DNA from: Patiria miniata
Lineage: Eukaryota > Echinodermata > Asteroidea > Valvatida > Asterinidae
Length of the DNA stretch: 64,000 nucleotides
NCBI RefSeq assembly: GCF_015706575.1
Contig: NW_024037048.1
Location: forward strand, 12,975,512-13,039,511
Direction: 5' to 3'
Shown one piece after another: positions 31,215 through 44,098 of the stretch (position 1 is the stretch's first letter; each line of letters begins with the position of its first letter). The translations under genes and the position numbers were made by a program. The notes beneath the pieces were generated by a model. It worked only from the letters and a program-made list of their open reading frames with translations, was not told the DNA's origin and ran no database searches.

Positions 31215-33320
31215 TTTAATTCAATTTGGCAAACAACAAAAACTTTTCTCCAAAACAATTATGCAAACATTCCTTGGAAAGTAGGAGAAGCTTCGATCAA
31301 CATTCATCGACCCATTTTGTTTTTTAAATATCAACCACATATAACCTTATATGGTAAGGAATTATTTTGTTTCCCCTTCTTTTCTTGCGCAGTTTTATCA
31401 AACGAAAAGCAACGATTTCTGATTTCGCAATCTACCTGAAACGAAAGCTGGACATTGTTCGTTGTGTAATTTCCTGAACGACATAGACACATTGGTTGCG
31501 CAATGCATTCCAAACGACGCGGATACGTCTTGAGACCATGATTATGTGCACCAAGTATAAAGCATGTTATCTTCTAGAAATAAAATCAAAAATATTTTGA
31601 GTGTTATTTTTAATAAGAATGTCTTTTATTTCAAGTCACTACCACTATAGCTATAGTACGCGTGTATGTATACATGCAATTTGGAACAGTGCCCTCAATA
31701 GTCAGGTAGCGTCTAAGCCCAACCCCCTCCACCCCAGCTTTTCAAACTTTCCAAGTTGGTGGCTCCGCAAATATGAACAAGAGATTGCCTCTGCTGGTCA
31801 AGAGGCCTAACTGTAGCCTTTCCACAAGGTCATCCTGACAAGCGCCGGCAGTTAACCGAGGGACGAAACAGCGAGGCGTTTTGAACGGCGACTTGACACA
31901 CGTCGAGTGAGCTACAAGCGAGGTTTTCCAAATCCTAGCTTCATTCCAATACCGGATCCAGCTCTATTGCCAAGCCGCATGCCCGAAACCGGTTTACGGA
32001 ACGAAGCCGGAGTTTGAGAAACGCCGGTATGTCTCATGACCTCGATGACTTTCGGTCGTTTTGTAAACATAGGCTTCGTGCCCGGCTTCGGAACAAGGCC
32101 ATGTAAGGCCCCTAATCAGACAAGTGGCTTTGTCATTTACTTGCATGGTATGGTCCCACTGGTATGGGGGAGGGGAGGGGAAGGGGGGAATGTGGTCGTT
32201 CAACTATCCCACCCCACCCCCATCGTCGCTACGTCATTGCTTCAGAGATTATTATAAATCGAGGTGGTTCGCAATACAGAATGGCAAACTCTGGTGTGAT
32301 TTGTCCGGATATCACCAGGGCTAGTTCAGGGTGAATCGTGCGCTTTATGCGGAGGCCACAAACTAGCAAATGTAGGAAGTCTGGTCGTTCCATACAAGCC
32401 TTTCTCGTTTAAATCACTTAACATGCTTTATTGGAACTGTGTCATTACTTTAGGTAGTGAGCGTTTGCTTTTTAGGTCCATCATCACCGGTCATACATTC
32501 TAACATTTCTGGAAATGATTATTCGAACTGGGAGATATTCAAGTGTAAAAACCTTTTCCACATTTAGAAGGCCACGATTATACACGGGCCGTATATGATG
32601 CGTAAAGTTCATGGAAGTTTATTTAACTGTATTTTATTTCCTCAAAGTCCCAATCAATGAGCAAAGCCTACCTCAGGGGCATAACTACGGGGACACGGGG
32701 CATTTACCCCACCCCCTGTGGAAGCCGGCCCCAGCCCTCCCCGCCCCATTTTGAAAACCTGAATTAAAACATTCACTGTAAGCTGTAATAATACGTTTAT
32801 TTTGCATTTAGTGCAGCCTTTGAAAAAAAAAACACGCACCTCAGGTGCCCTACCCCAAGTTAAACCCAAGTTTTCCGCTGGCTTGAGTACGATTTAATTC
32901 CTCATAATCCCGAATATATCCACACAATTTAATAGACTGAAGCGCCAACTGTACATTGAATGAATCACGGCCGGTGTATACGTCACTTGTCTATCCACCA
33001 ATCACAGTTTGTCGGTGACAAGTTGGTGACGACAAGTCGGTGACCACAAGTGAGTGGTCTGTGACTGACAGGTTGTGTGTGTCAATCATAAATTCCATGT
33101 TTGGATGTGTCACCGACATCCATACAATATCCACCAATAAGAAGCGGCCATTTCAATCTCGGTGACTAGTTTTTATGGTGACTATATAGCCTCAACGACA
33201 TTAACATTGCTTTCATATCATTAATATGAAGCGAGTCGGTGATGTGTGATTGACAGCGCACAGGAGCCATGCAATCACAATCCAGGTCCGAGTTTTTAGT
33301 CACTGCTCAGGAAATCGATG
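31215..33320. other. No gene seen
   Basis: Mostly unique DNA. There is a GC-richer stretch at 31830-32240 and a short phrase family around 33005-33080 (GGTGAC and ACAAGT repeated). No coding region or RNA gene could be supported. Confidence 0.45.
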
Positions 33321-33323
33321 GCA

Positions 33324-33332
33324 CTATTTAAG
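33324..33332 (+). promoter_or_regulatory. TATA-like element of candidate leader promoter
   Basis: CTATTTAAG lies about 25-35 bp before a candidate start region (CACCCTTCACATC) and about 100 bp before a perfect donor GTGAGT at 33426. This arrangement fits a TATA promoter driving a short first exon. There is no other support. Confidence 0.35.
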
Positions 33333-33351
33333 ACATGTGGGGCCGTCCACC

Positions 33352-33425
33352 CTTCACATCAACCACAGGTCACCTTCGGACGACAACCAGAGAGAGAACT
33401 GACTGCAAGAACAAGATTTTGCTCG
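33352..33425 (+). other. Candidate first non-coding leader exon
   Basis: Starts near a likely initiator downstream of the TATA-like box and ends GCTCG before GTGAGT. No ATG-led frame of note. If real, it would be the first exon of a transcript that runs toward the second C1q gene, with the candidate exons at 34966, 41777, 43710 and 45554 as later or alternative leaders. Confidence 0.3.
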
Positions 33426-33959
33426 GTGAGTGTTTGAAACAATCATTTTTCCTCTGAAGAAATTTGTTGTTTTTGCACAATGTGTTTGAATCAATGCGGG
33501 ATTCAGATTTTGTTGAATGTTGCTGACTCAATGATTCTTCAAACAGCGAGCGCGGTGGTTGGCTTGATATTTTCTCGTCTTTGTGTGCTTGTAAAAATGT
33601 GGTAGCTTGAGGACTGAAAGAAATCCAAGATTTTTATGAACAAATTGTTCTTTTTTATTTCACTATGACTCTAATACACGTCTGCTAACAGCAAAACCAG
33701 CGCGCTAATTCCAATCCAGATGTTGTGCCTTTTCCAAACGACCACTTTGGAGTTGATAAAGTAACGCGATAATTTACAAATGTGTTTGAAATTAACTTGT
33801 ACAGACGGGCTTTGTTTGTGCATAACATGCACTAAGCACTTCTGAAAGAGTTAATTTCAAACACTTTTGTAAATTATCGAGCTATTTATTTTAGCTCTTA
33901 ATGTAAACAGTTGGTGCGGATGCAGACCACGGTTTTGCGAGTTCAAATTTCAAGGCAAT

Positions 33960-35090
33960 ATAAATGAGCAATTCCTGTCTGGCAATATTTCCGCTACTAC
34001 TTCCATTGTGCACTCTCATAAACAAATTGTCCAAATACTTACTGGTTTCTTTTCTTCTTGAACAAAAATCATTTGGATTCTTGTCGATATGGATAATACA
34101 CTACGAAGTCACATTTATGGACTTTTTTTATTTAGGTTTGACTGTTAGGTTGGACTGTTTTCTGACCGCAGTTTTTCGCAAGTATAAAACATCAAGTTCC
34201 CTGCTGTGATTCAGAACAGTAAAGATGTATTGATCATTCAAAATAATATTTTAGAGGAACTACAAATCGGTGTTTCACATTTTCGGTTTCAAAAAAAAAG
34301 GCTTGCAAACCTGGACTCTTTATAACCTGGCCAATATTTTTTAGCACGGTCAAGCACACCCCTATTTTTTGCCTCCTTTTTTCTTATTGACTTTATCGTT
34401 AAATTTTCAAACATGAAATCCTAGTGCAATGTACTCACATTATTTCCGGATATCACTCAAACTCAATCAGAATGAAAAGTTATGCGGAAGTTGGTCACGG
34501 AAGAACGTATACAGGTATCCGGACATCTCAAAATGCCGGTCTTATTTGTGTTATATTATTTGTGGTTATTCTCAGTGCCTTTGAACTTTGTTGTTCAACT
34601 GGCATTTTGCTATAGTTCACAGTGCGCCATTCCGGTTTCATCAAGTTACTTTTAAGCATTGCAGGATAAAAGTGTCATTGGTCAGAATAGACTAGAGGGC
34701 GCAAGTACAAACGCACTGGATCATGATGATGCACACAGTTTTATACAAGTTCAATAGCTGGATGCATTTTGTAGAATTCATGGATAGATTTGATTTTTGG
34801 AGAACGCATTTGAGATAAATAGTCAACCCAAATTACATTTTCACTGTACAGACATTTTTTGGCCGTATTGTACTTGTGGAATTCAGCTATGCCTCCCCAT
34901 CAGACTCCAAGTTATCTCCTAGAGGATTTTTAATGACTCATGTTTTGGTTGGTATTTGTTTTCAGCCAGCAATCCGCTCAAGTGTTGAAGAGTGCTTCTG
35001 CGAGAGAATTCAAGAACTGTGCTTAGGTGAGTGTCTGTTGACATTTTCTTCATTCAAGCATCAGAATAGAGCAGTGATTTGGTAGGAGAC
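33960..35090 (+). repeat. Diverged tandem unit with leader-exon-like sequence, copy 1
   Basis: Shares with 38830-39640 and 39960-40650 the phrases ATTCCTGTCTG...ATTTCCGC..CTACTT, TTCACAGTGCGC, and GATGATGCACACAGTTTTAT with flanking bases. These are old duplications of an approximately 1 kb unit. It contains the candidate exon at 34966-35026. Confidence 0.55.
34966..35026 (+). other. Candidate leader exon
   Basis: Acceptor TTTTCAG, donor GTGAGT. It contains AGAGAATTCAAGAACTG and is homologous to 41777-41838. Its 3' part (TCAAGAAC then a donor) resembles the leader exons upstream of both C1q genes. Confidence 0.35.
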
Positions 35091-35169
35091 TGTTCCTTTT
35101 TTTCTATGCATTTAATCTTTTTGGTCCAAATTAGAAACCAGAAAACGTCATTCAATTACCTCTACGAAA

Positions 35170-37640
35170 AAAATAATCCTGGCCATGATGGTTAGTCTTC
35201 TCAATTATCCCTTCTAAAAAAAAATCCTCCAAGCCATAGTCTCCTCAATTATCCCTTTTAAAAATATCCTCCTAGCCATGATGGTTAGTCGCCTCAATGA
35301 TCTCATCTAAAAATATCTTCCAAGCCGTGATGCTTTGTCTGTTCAATAATCTCGTCTAAAAAGAATTCCTCCAAGCCATGATGATTACTATCCTAAATTA
35401 TTATCAACTCTAAAATAAATAGCTTCCAAGCCGTGATGGTTTGCGCGTTCAATAATTTCTTCTAAAAAAAAAATCCTCCGAGCCATGATGTTTGGTCTCC
35501 TCAATTTTCCCTTCTAAAATATCCTCCTAGCCGTGGTGATTAGTCTCCTCAATTATCCCTTCTAAAATATATCATAAAATATAGCTTCCAAGCCGTGATG
35601 GTTTGTGCGTTGAATAATTTCTTCAAAAAAAATCCTCCTTGCAGTGATGATTAGTCTCCAAAATAATTATCCCTTTAGAAAAGATCCTCCTATCCATGAT
35701 GGTTAGTCTCCTTAATAATTATCACATCTAAAACATATCCTCCTTGTCAGGATGATAGTCTCCTCAATTATCCCTTCTAAAAAATATCCTTCTAGCCATG
35801 ATGGTTTTCATTTCAATAATCCCTTCTAAAAAATATCCTCTTAACCGTGATAAGTCACCTCAATTATCCCTGTAAAAACAACCTCCTAGCCGTGGTGATT
35901 AGCCTCCTCAATTATCCCTTTTCAAAAAAAATATCCTCCTAGCAATGATGGTTAATCTCCTCAATGATCACATCTAAAAAATATCCTCCAAGTCCAGATG
36001 ATTAGTTTCCTCAATTATCTCTTCTAAAACATATCCTCCAAGCCATGATGGTTTTTATTTTAATAATCCCCTCTAAAAAAATCCTCCTAGCCATGATGGT
36101 TTGTCTCCTCAATTATCCCTTCTAAAACAATATCCTCCTGGCCATGATGGTTAGTCTCCTTAATTATCCCTTTAAAAAATATCCTCCAAGCCATGTTGGT
36201 TTTCATTCAATAATCCCTTCTAAAAAAATCCTCCTAGCCGTGATGATAAGTCTCCTCATTTAACCCTTCTAAAAATATCCTCCTAGCCATGATGGTTAGT
36301 CTTCTCAATTATCCCCTTAAAAAATATCCTCCAAGTCATGATGATTAGTGTCTTCAATTATCACATCTAAAAGATAACATCCAAGCATTATGGTTTGTCT
36401 GTTCATATAATCAATAATAATAATAATCCCTTCTAAAAAGATACCTCCTTGTTATGAGTGTGAGTCTCCGCAATTATCCCTTCTAGAAATTATCCTCCAA
36501 GCAATTATGGTTAGACTCCTCAATTATCACATCTAAAAATTAACTTCCAAGCCGTGATGGTTTGTCTGTTCAATAATCTCGTCTGAAAAATATCCTCCAA
36601 GCCGTGATGGTTTTTATTTCAATAAGCCCTTCTAAATAAAAATATGCTCCTAGCCATAATGAGTAGTCTCCTCAATTATCCCTTCTCAAAAAAAAAATCT
36701 TCCAAGCCGTGATGGATTGTGTGTTCAAAAATCTCTTCTAAAAATATTCTCCTAGCCATGATGGTTTGTCTCCTCAGTTATCCCTTCTAAAAATATCCTC
36801 CTAGCCATGATGGTTAGTCTCCTCAATTATCCCTTCTAAAAATATCGTACAAGCCATGATGATAAGTCTCCTCGATTATCCCTTCAAAAAATATCCTCCG
36901 AGCCATGATGGTTTTCATTCAATAATCCCTCTATGAAATATCCTCCTAACCGTGATGAATAGTCTCCTTAATTATCCCTTCTGAAAAAATATCCTCCAAG
37001 CAATGATAGTTAGTCTCCTCCATTATCCCTTCAAAAATATCTTCCTAGCCGTGATGATTAGTCTTCTCAGTTATCCCTTCCTTCTAAAACATATCATCCA
37101 ATCCATGATGGTTTTCATTTCAATAATCCCTTCTACAAATATCCTCCCAGCCGTGATTATTAGCCTCCTCAATTATCCCTTTAAAAAATATCCTCGTGGC
37201 CATGATGGTTAGTCTCCTCATTTAGCCCTTCTAAAAAATATCCTCCTAGCCATGAGGGTTAGTCTCCTCAATGATCACATCTAAAAAAATATCTTCCAAG
37301 CCTTGATGGTTTGTGCGTTCAATAATCTCTTCTAAAATAAAATCCTCCCATTCATGATGGTTAGTTTCCTCAATTATCCCTTCTAAACAAATATCCTCCT
37401 AGCCATGATGGTTAGTCTCCTCAATTATCCCTTCTAAAACAATATCCTCCAAGCAATGATTGTTTTTATTTTAATAATCCCCTCTAAAAATCCTCCTGGC
37501 CATGATGGTTTGTCTCCTCAATTATCCCTTCTAAAACAATATCCTCCTCGCCATGATGGTTAGTCTTCTCAATTATCCCTTCAAAAAAATATCCTCCTAA
37601 CCATGATGGTTTTCATTCAATAATCCCTTCTAAAAAAATC
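35170..37640. repeat. ~52 bp minisatellite, large inverted block
   Basis: About 2.5 kb of degenerate tandem units with TCCTCCTAGCCATGATGG, TTAGTCTCCTCAATTATCCC and TTCTAAAAA. This is the reverse complement of the repeat in the SLC12A-derived units. It is the largest block of the family in the window and lies between candidate leader exons. Confidence 0.93.
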
Positions 37641-38097
37641 TTATAGAACTGCGCCTGGAACACACCTTTTTGAACCGTAGCCTTTTTGTTTGTGGTCTTT
37701 GAATCAACATGCGATTCAGTTTCAAATTCTCCCTATTATAACTAACTTCGTTCGATGACGTCACAATGCTGAATTGTCGCAAAGACGTTTATGGTAATTC
37801 AAAGAATATCTATGGCTGCAGACCAGCAAATAAACTGCCATGGACCTCAGTGATAAATACCCCCACTTGTAAAGATCAAGACAAATACTCACAACTCTCC
37901 AAGGTGTTTGAGACACCCATCAAATTACAGCTTATTTCATCATCTTTCATTGTCTGTTCAACGATGACCTTTTGGGATAAAAATTCCATCCAAAGATGAT
38001 GACCCTGTAGTCCTGTAGCCAATCGCCCAAGGCACAATCTGCCACTTCACAAAACAATGAACACTCAGGTTTATTAGGACAAAAGATATTGCTCAAA
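37641..38097. other. No gene seen
   Basis: Unique DNA after the minisatellite, with a 77-codon frame (37766-37999) lacking recognisable features. Nothing supported. Confidence 0.4.
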
Positions 38098-38290
38098 CAG
38101 GGGCGGATCAAGGAATTTTTGCAGGGGGAGGGTCAGGCTCCTAGCAAAAAATATGTCAGATTGTTGTGACAGGCGAACGGATAATTGTTATTACTATAAT
38201 TGTAATATATATTTGTGTGTGTGTTTCACAGCGAGGGCTGGGGGGGGGGGGGGGCAGGCCCCCCTCCCCACCCTCTGGATCCGCGCCTGT
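38098..38290. mobile_element. MITE-D (GGGGCGGATC family), ~190 bp
   Basis: Left end CAGGGGCGGATC and right end GGATCCGCGCCTG are imperfect inverted repeats. The interior has a G-run followed by a C-rich stretch. A partial relative is at about 40662-40810, and related ends occur in the SLC12A-derived units. Confidence 0.65.
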
Positions 38291-38829
38291 CAAACTATTT
38301 TGTCAAATTTTGACCTGAAATGCTTGTAATTTGATGTATGATGACGTCATGACGAAGTCACTAAAATATCCACATTTTCACACTTAGGTTCATGTTCATA
38401 CCAGGTTTCGTCTTTCTGCAACTTCTTTTTGCATTTTAAATTCACCTAAATTTGACCTACCAGTAACCCCGGAAGGAAAGGTCAGACGACTTTACCTTCG
38501 AATATCAAAAATGTTTATCAAGGTATAGTCAATCAGATTTCAAAGTGTGAACATGATTGTTAATTTTGTTTATGATGTTTTGCAGTGAAATTGCTTGTAA
38601 TTAAATACCTGATGACGTCATTACGACGTCAGAGTATAAAAAGGTATACCTCTGATTCAGTGTTGATGTTTGTTAAAGGTATGAAGTCTGTACTGTTCAG
38701 AAGAAAAGTCGCAAATAATAATTGTCAGAAAAAAAAACAAGAAAGAAAGAAAGAGAGAAATTTCTTAACATTTCCAAACAATGATCGGGTAGTACCCGAT
38801 CACCCAAATATATCAGGGTTTTGTTGTTC

Positions 38830-39640
38830 GGAATGAGGAATTCCTGTCTGACATTATTTCCGCCTCTACTTTCATTTCGCACGCTTCAAACTAAATTATT
38901 GTTCACATACTGACTGGTTTAATTTTTGAAAAAGTTAAAATCTTGTCACTATAATGGATAGCACACTGTACATTCACGGAAAGTTGTATTGTCAAAACAA
39001 AGGCTATCAGGTAGGACTTTTTCTAGTCATATCTGATTGCAGTTTTTAGAAGAGTTTTAAACATCAAGTTCCCTGTTGATTTCAGAATAGTTTCAACTGA
39101 TTGTGATTAATGCTTAAACAAATTCACGCACTTTTTAATACTTAAAAAAAAGTGTCTTTCTTTGGTTTAAAGAAGACATATTGCGAAAGCTTCAACCTTT
39201 ATAAATAACCTCACCCATAAAATCAGTATGATCAACCACTCCTTATTTTTTTCCTCATTTTGACATTTAAATTTTATCACTTTGATTTTAAAACATGAAA
39301 TCCTGGTGCGATGCTCTCACATTGTTTCCCGGTAATCACTTAAACTAATTCAGGATCAGCAGTTATGGGGAAGTTGGTCACGGAAGAACGTTTATCAGGA
39401 AATCCGGACATCAAAAACATTCCTGTCTTATTGTGTGTTATTGCTCAAGCAGTACCCTTTCAACTTTGCCATTTCGCTAGAGTTCACAGTGCGCTTAGAT
39501 CATCAAGTTACATTCAGCAGGATGAACGAGTCATGAATATAGAGGGCGCAAATACAAACGGACCGGATCGTGATGATGCACACAGTTTTATACAAGTTCA
39601 AACTGCTTTATTTAAGTGGGTGATTTTGTAGAAATCATGT
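38830..39640 (+). repeat. Diverged tandem unit, copy 2
   Basis: Related to 33960-34780, with ATTCCTGTCTGACATTATTT, GGAAGTTGGTCACGGAAGAA, TTCACAGTGCGC and TGATGATGCACACAG. No splice-bounded exon equivalent to 34966-35026 was identified in this copy. Confidence 0.55.
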
Positions 39641-39959
39641 GTAGAGTTGGTGTTTGTACAAATTACTCAGCCTTTCTGTTCGCCTGAAGAGATTGAAGCA
39701 AAAGCTCTCGATGAATTCACTCATGTATTTGCATGTAGGGTTCCACTCAGCATGCCGCTGAGATTCTGTTGGATATTTGGACAAACAGCCATATTGATTT
39801 TTGGCTTATTTTTCGAAAGTTTTTGGTGATTGGTACAGATTTTCACAAATCTGAAATATTTTGTGAGACAACTTTCAGTTGGCAAACAGATGGTGGCTTA
39901 CTAGAGCCAAACCGGTGCGCTGATTTCTCATCCGGAAATAAATCTTTATTCAACGACTG

Positions 39960-40650
39960 TAACTTGACTGCGGTAGTCCAGCTGTAATGTTTGCGCCTCT
40001 ACTTCCTTTGTATGAGATCGATTTCCCCCACAAATGCAGAAACTGTATGCTCATTGTGATTCCTATAACCACAAGTTCAAGCAACCTTGAACCAGTTAGA
40101 GGAACATTGGATCAATTGCTCACAATCTTAAGTATGATGCAGCACAACTAACTTTTGAACTTTTAGCTTAGTTGATGCTATACATTTGACCAAAACAGAT
40201 AAATTAAAGGGATTATTTTTTTGGTTCTTGTCACTGAATTTCGTTGCTAACGCACGTTAATTGTCTACCCACCGGCACACTATTTCGAAAACGTCTTCAG
40301 TTTTTTAAGACGATATATCTTGTCTGATATAACACTATACAAACACGAAATACATGCCTGTCTTATTTTGTGTTATCATTTATGTGGATACTCAGTACCC
40401 TTTGAACTTTTGTTGTTAAACTGTGTCATTTCGCTAGAGTTCACAGTGCGCCATTCCGGTTTGATCATCAAACATTCAATCACTGAGCTGCAGGATGAAC
40501 GTGTCACTGAATAAAGAGGGCGCAAACACAAACGGACCGGATCCTGATGATGCTCACAGTTTTATTCAAGTTCAAATTGCTTTATCTAGTTGGATTCATT
40601 TGTAGCAATCATGTACAGCGTTGATGTCTGTGCACATTATTCGTCCCTTC
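39960..40650 (+). repeat. Diverged tandem unit, copy 3, with further echo at 40980-41200
   Basis: It carries AACTTGACTGCGGT, TATGAGATCGATTT, TTCACAGTGCGCCATTCCGG and the ACGGACCGGATC...GATGATG block. The first two phrases recur at 40997-41060. No gene. Confidence 0.55.
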
Positions 40651-41776
40651 TGTTCTGCTGTCAAGGGCGGATCCAGAACACTTGTTTTTTTTTGGGGGGG
40701 GCCAAAATAATTTTGTCCCCTAAAAGTACGTGGGTCAAAAAAATTACGGCGTGGGGTTCAGGGCCCGCTTAAGGGCCCCGAATGGTTGTTTTTTTTTTTT
40801 TTGGGGGGGGGGGAGATTCTAAATGCTCTGTGGTGCGATCTGAGGCAATTTCTGACCACTTTAACCAACTTTTTTGAGTACACAAATAATGGGAAAAAAT
40901 ATGGGACATTATTCAGTCAACAAACAGATGGTGGCTGATGCTAATAGCCAAACCGATGCGCTGATTTCCGATCCGGAAAATAAATCTTGATGTAATGACT
41001 GTAACTTGACTGCGGTGTCCACCTGTAATATTTCCGCTATACTTCCTTGGTATGAGATCGATTTTCCTTGATAATGCAGACAGTGTATGCTCATTGTGAT
41101 TCCAACCATTTTAAATGCAAGCAATGAAAAACATAGGATCATTTGCTTTTGATGCATTTTTTTTCGTGAGAAGCAACAAAATGGCTTAAAAACTTTCAGC
41201 TCAGTGGATACTATCATTGAGAAAAAGCAGAGAAGACGTATGCACTATTTTGTTGGATCTCGTTACTTGATTCCGTGTTTTATAACACCTTAACTATTTT
41301 TTTAATTTTAAAAACACCTGCAAAGTTTTCAACCGATATATCAGGCGAAATGCTTTCACCGGGTATTTGATACCAGTCTTATCTTCACTCTCAGCATTGC
41401 AAGGTTTCTGCCATTAAATGTACTTTTCCGGGCAATTGTAAATGATCCTACGTGGCCTTAAATTCTTTTTGCATACAGATTTCTCTTAGAAAATCTGGGC
41501 ATTTGTTTTGGTAGTTACTGCGTTTGATTCGAAAATATTAAATCCTTCAAAGAAGACATGAATATTGTTGCTCGTGCGTGGGTCTGTTCAGGGCCGTTGC
41601 ATGCAGGACGCATTCCGCTTAAATATATATATATAATCAATCCAGATCACATTTCGCCCGACAGAGAATTTAATCTGGGTGTTTTACTTGTGAAATTCAG
41701 CTATGCCTCCCCCAACAGCCCCCAAGATATCTCCAGCGGATTTTCAATGACTCATTTTCGTTGGTATTATTTCCAG

Positions 41777-41838
41777 CTCGCAATCTGCTGAGTGCTGAGG
41801 ATTCCCTTCGTGATAGAATTCAAGAACGTTACATCGAA
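41777..41838 (+). other. Candidate leader exon
   Basis: Acceptor TTTCCAG, donor GTGAGT. It contains GATAGAATTCAAGAACG and ends CATCGAA, matching the CATCGAG end of the C1q-proximal leader exons and the body of 34966-35026. It links the central units to the C1q upstream region by homology. Confidence 0.35.
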
Positions 41839-42221
41839 GTGAGTGTCTGTTATTTGACATTTTCCTCACTCAATCATCAGAACGGAGCAGTGATTTTGGT
41901 GGGAGACTGTATTTTTTTCTCCATATTTATACACCTTTTGGTCAAGATTTTAACAGAAAACATCGCTCGAGTGATATTCCCTCCCTATAACACCCACCGT
42001 AGAACTGTGCCAGACATTTTGGCCCGCAGTCTTTGCAAATTCCTCGTTAAACTCATCAGGGTGCCTCGAACTTATAGCGGAAACACGCTGAAATTTCCTT
42101 CACATTTATTTTTATGCAGGTACATCAGTTGGCAAAAAAAGAGAACTAAGATGAAAACAAATATTGATCACACCAATATTTAGTTGCTGTGTAATCAGAT
42201 TCTTTGGAATTTGTCTTCCGT

Positions 42222-44098
42222 TATTTATTTTTTAAATCGGAATTGTGTTCGCAACCATTGTCCTAATTTATTCTTTCTTGATCGTTGATCACTTTGTAAT
42301 TCGTTTGTGATTGTTTACCACGTTCGGGAATCATAACATAAAGGTTTTTCCGTCCAATTTCGCAATTTGTTCGTCCAATAAGAGAGACTGTTCATTACAT
42401 TGCAAAAGGTCGCAGTTAGCGCATTCGATTTTTAAAAATTATTTTACACCCACCAAAGCGTGTAGGCAACTTTTTCGTGCAAAAGAAAATCCATTTCTTT
42501 TGTTGGTTTTCCATTTTGCACTGAGTGTAGGCGAATCTGTAAGAGGAAGTATTCATTTTTAACGAAAGTGCAGTGGAATAAGAAGTCCATTTAATTTGCA
42601 ATTCGCGAATCGCCAATCGTGTTGGCCATACAAAAAACCCACAAATTTATATGATTTTTTTTATTTTTTTTTATTTCCAAAGAGTGATTACAACAATTTA
42701 TAAACTGGTCACTTAATTGTCCTTACATAAAAATCTGTATTTTCACATAGTATTTTATCGGCGAGTGTTCGAAATGTATTTCCTTCTATCACTTTGACAC
42801 TTTACATTGATACAGTTCTGTTCTGCTTTTTTCATATTCCCTTCCCAGGCATTCCAATCTTTGAAATAGCTGTAGATTCCTTAATCCAAACTTGTCAAAA
42901 GCCATGTCATTTTATGCTCCGTTTTATCACTATAACACAATACCTTGCTCATGCAACTTCCAAATATCATTGAACCGTGCTACTTTTGTAAACGTATGCA
43001 TCAAAGTGAATTCCCGAGCGGGACTGAAATTTAAAGCACAAGAAATTCAATGCACAAGTCACGTAATGTGTTGCTTACTTTTCAAGCGTGAATGAAGAAT
43101 ACCCTCAAATATTTTGAGCTGTCGCTATTAAAGTTCAACCGGGTGTGAAAAGGTCTGCATGTTTTATGCGATGTTGAATAAAAATGTTTTATTATTATTA
43201 TTAGCAAAGTATGAAATTGGGCGGGAAACCCTATAATATTTCATAGTGAATGAAAAAGTTCATTTCTGCTTTAAAACTCATAGTGAACTGGAGTTAAAAG
43301 TAAATTTGCCTGGACAAGTGCAACAAAAGCTTAGAATGCCCGCAGACTTTTGACCGAGTTACTAGTGTCTCAAAAAAAGATACATGCCTTCACAAATATT
43401 AATTTGAAAAAAAAAAAAATCGTTTCAATAATAACGTTTAAACAAATTGAAAGCTTATTTCAAAAATCAGTCAATTCTAGAGAAATTGAACAATGCGACA
43501 GTAAGACAGGTTGTTTTTCTTGACGAATTCGGCCGAAAAAACCTATTATTTTAATTACTTGACCGTAATAACTTGGTGAGAACTTTTTCCTGTTTTGGGG
43601 TGGCAATGTATCCAAATGAGAAAAAAAATCTCACTCATTTATCTTAATTGATAATAAAATAGTATTAAACTGTAAACTTAACCAGTATTCGTTTGTATGT
43701 TTTTTTCAGCCTACACTGAACTTCTTGTGATCTCTTCTTGGACCTGATCTTCAAGAACGAACCATCGAGGTGGGTGTGGTGAGGTTTGATTAATGATTCT
43801 ATGAGGACCTGGGAAGGGGCAAGATGTGCTCCGCCTCCCCCCCCCCCCCAAAAAAAAAATACTACAGCTCCGGAACGCTTCGCCCTATCGGAATGCATTT
43901 TGGTGACCTTTCTTAAATTTTATTGGTAGGCGAAATAAAAACAAAATCGATTCGATGGGTTGCCATGACAACCGGTTTTATAAACTAGGCTTCTCATAAA
44001 TGTTAGCCCCTTGACCCCTCATACGCCACTGTTATATAACAAAGAAAACATTCTTCGAACAATGATTCCTCCAATCTCATGTTTTTCAGGCTTCTTTT
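42222..44098 (+). repeat. C1q upstream region, tandem copy 1 (~1.88 kb)
   Basis: Begins TTATTTTTTAAATCGGAATT and is repeated at 44099-45940 with a few percent difference. Each copy contains the leader-exon candidate. The equivalent DNA before C1q gene A starts at the left edge of the window, so the tandem duplication cannot be tested there. Confidence 0.8.
43710..43769 (+). other. Candidate leader exon of C1q gene B (distal copy)
   Basis: Copy of 1088-1147 with acceptor TTTTTTCAG and donor GTGGGT preserved. One internal change (GAATTCC to GAACTTC). Confidence 0.4.
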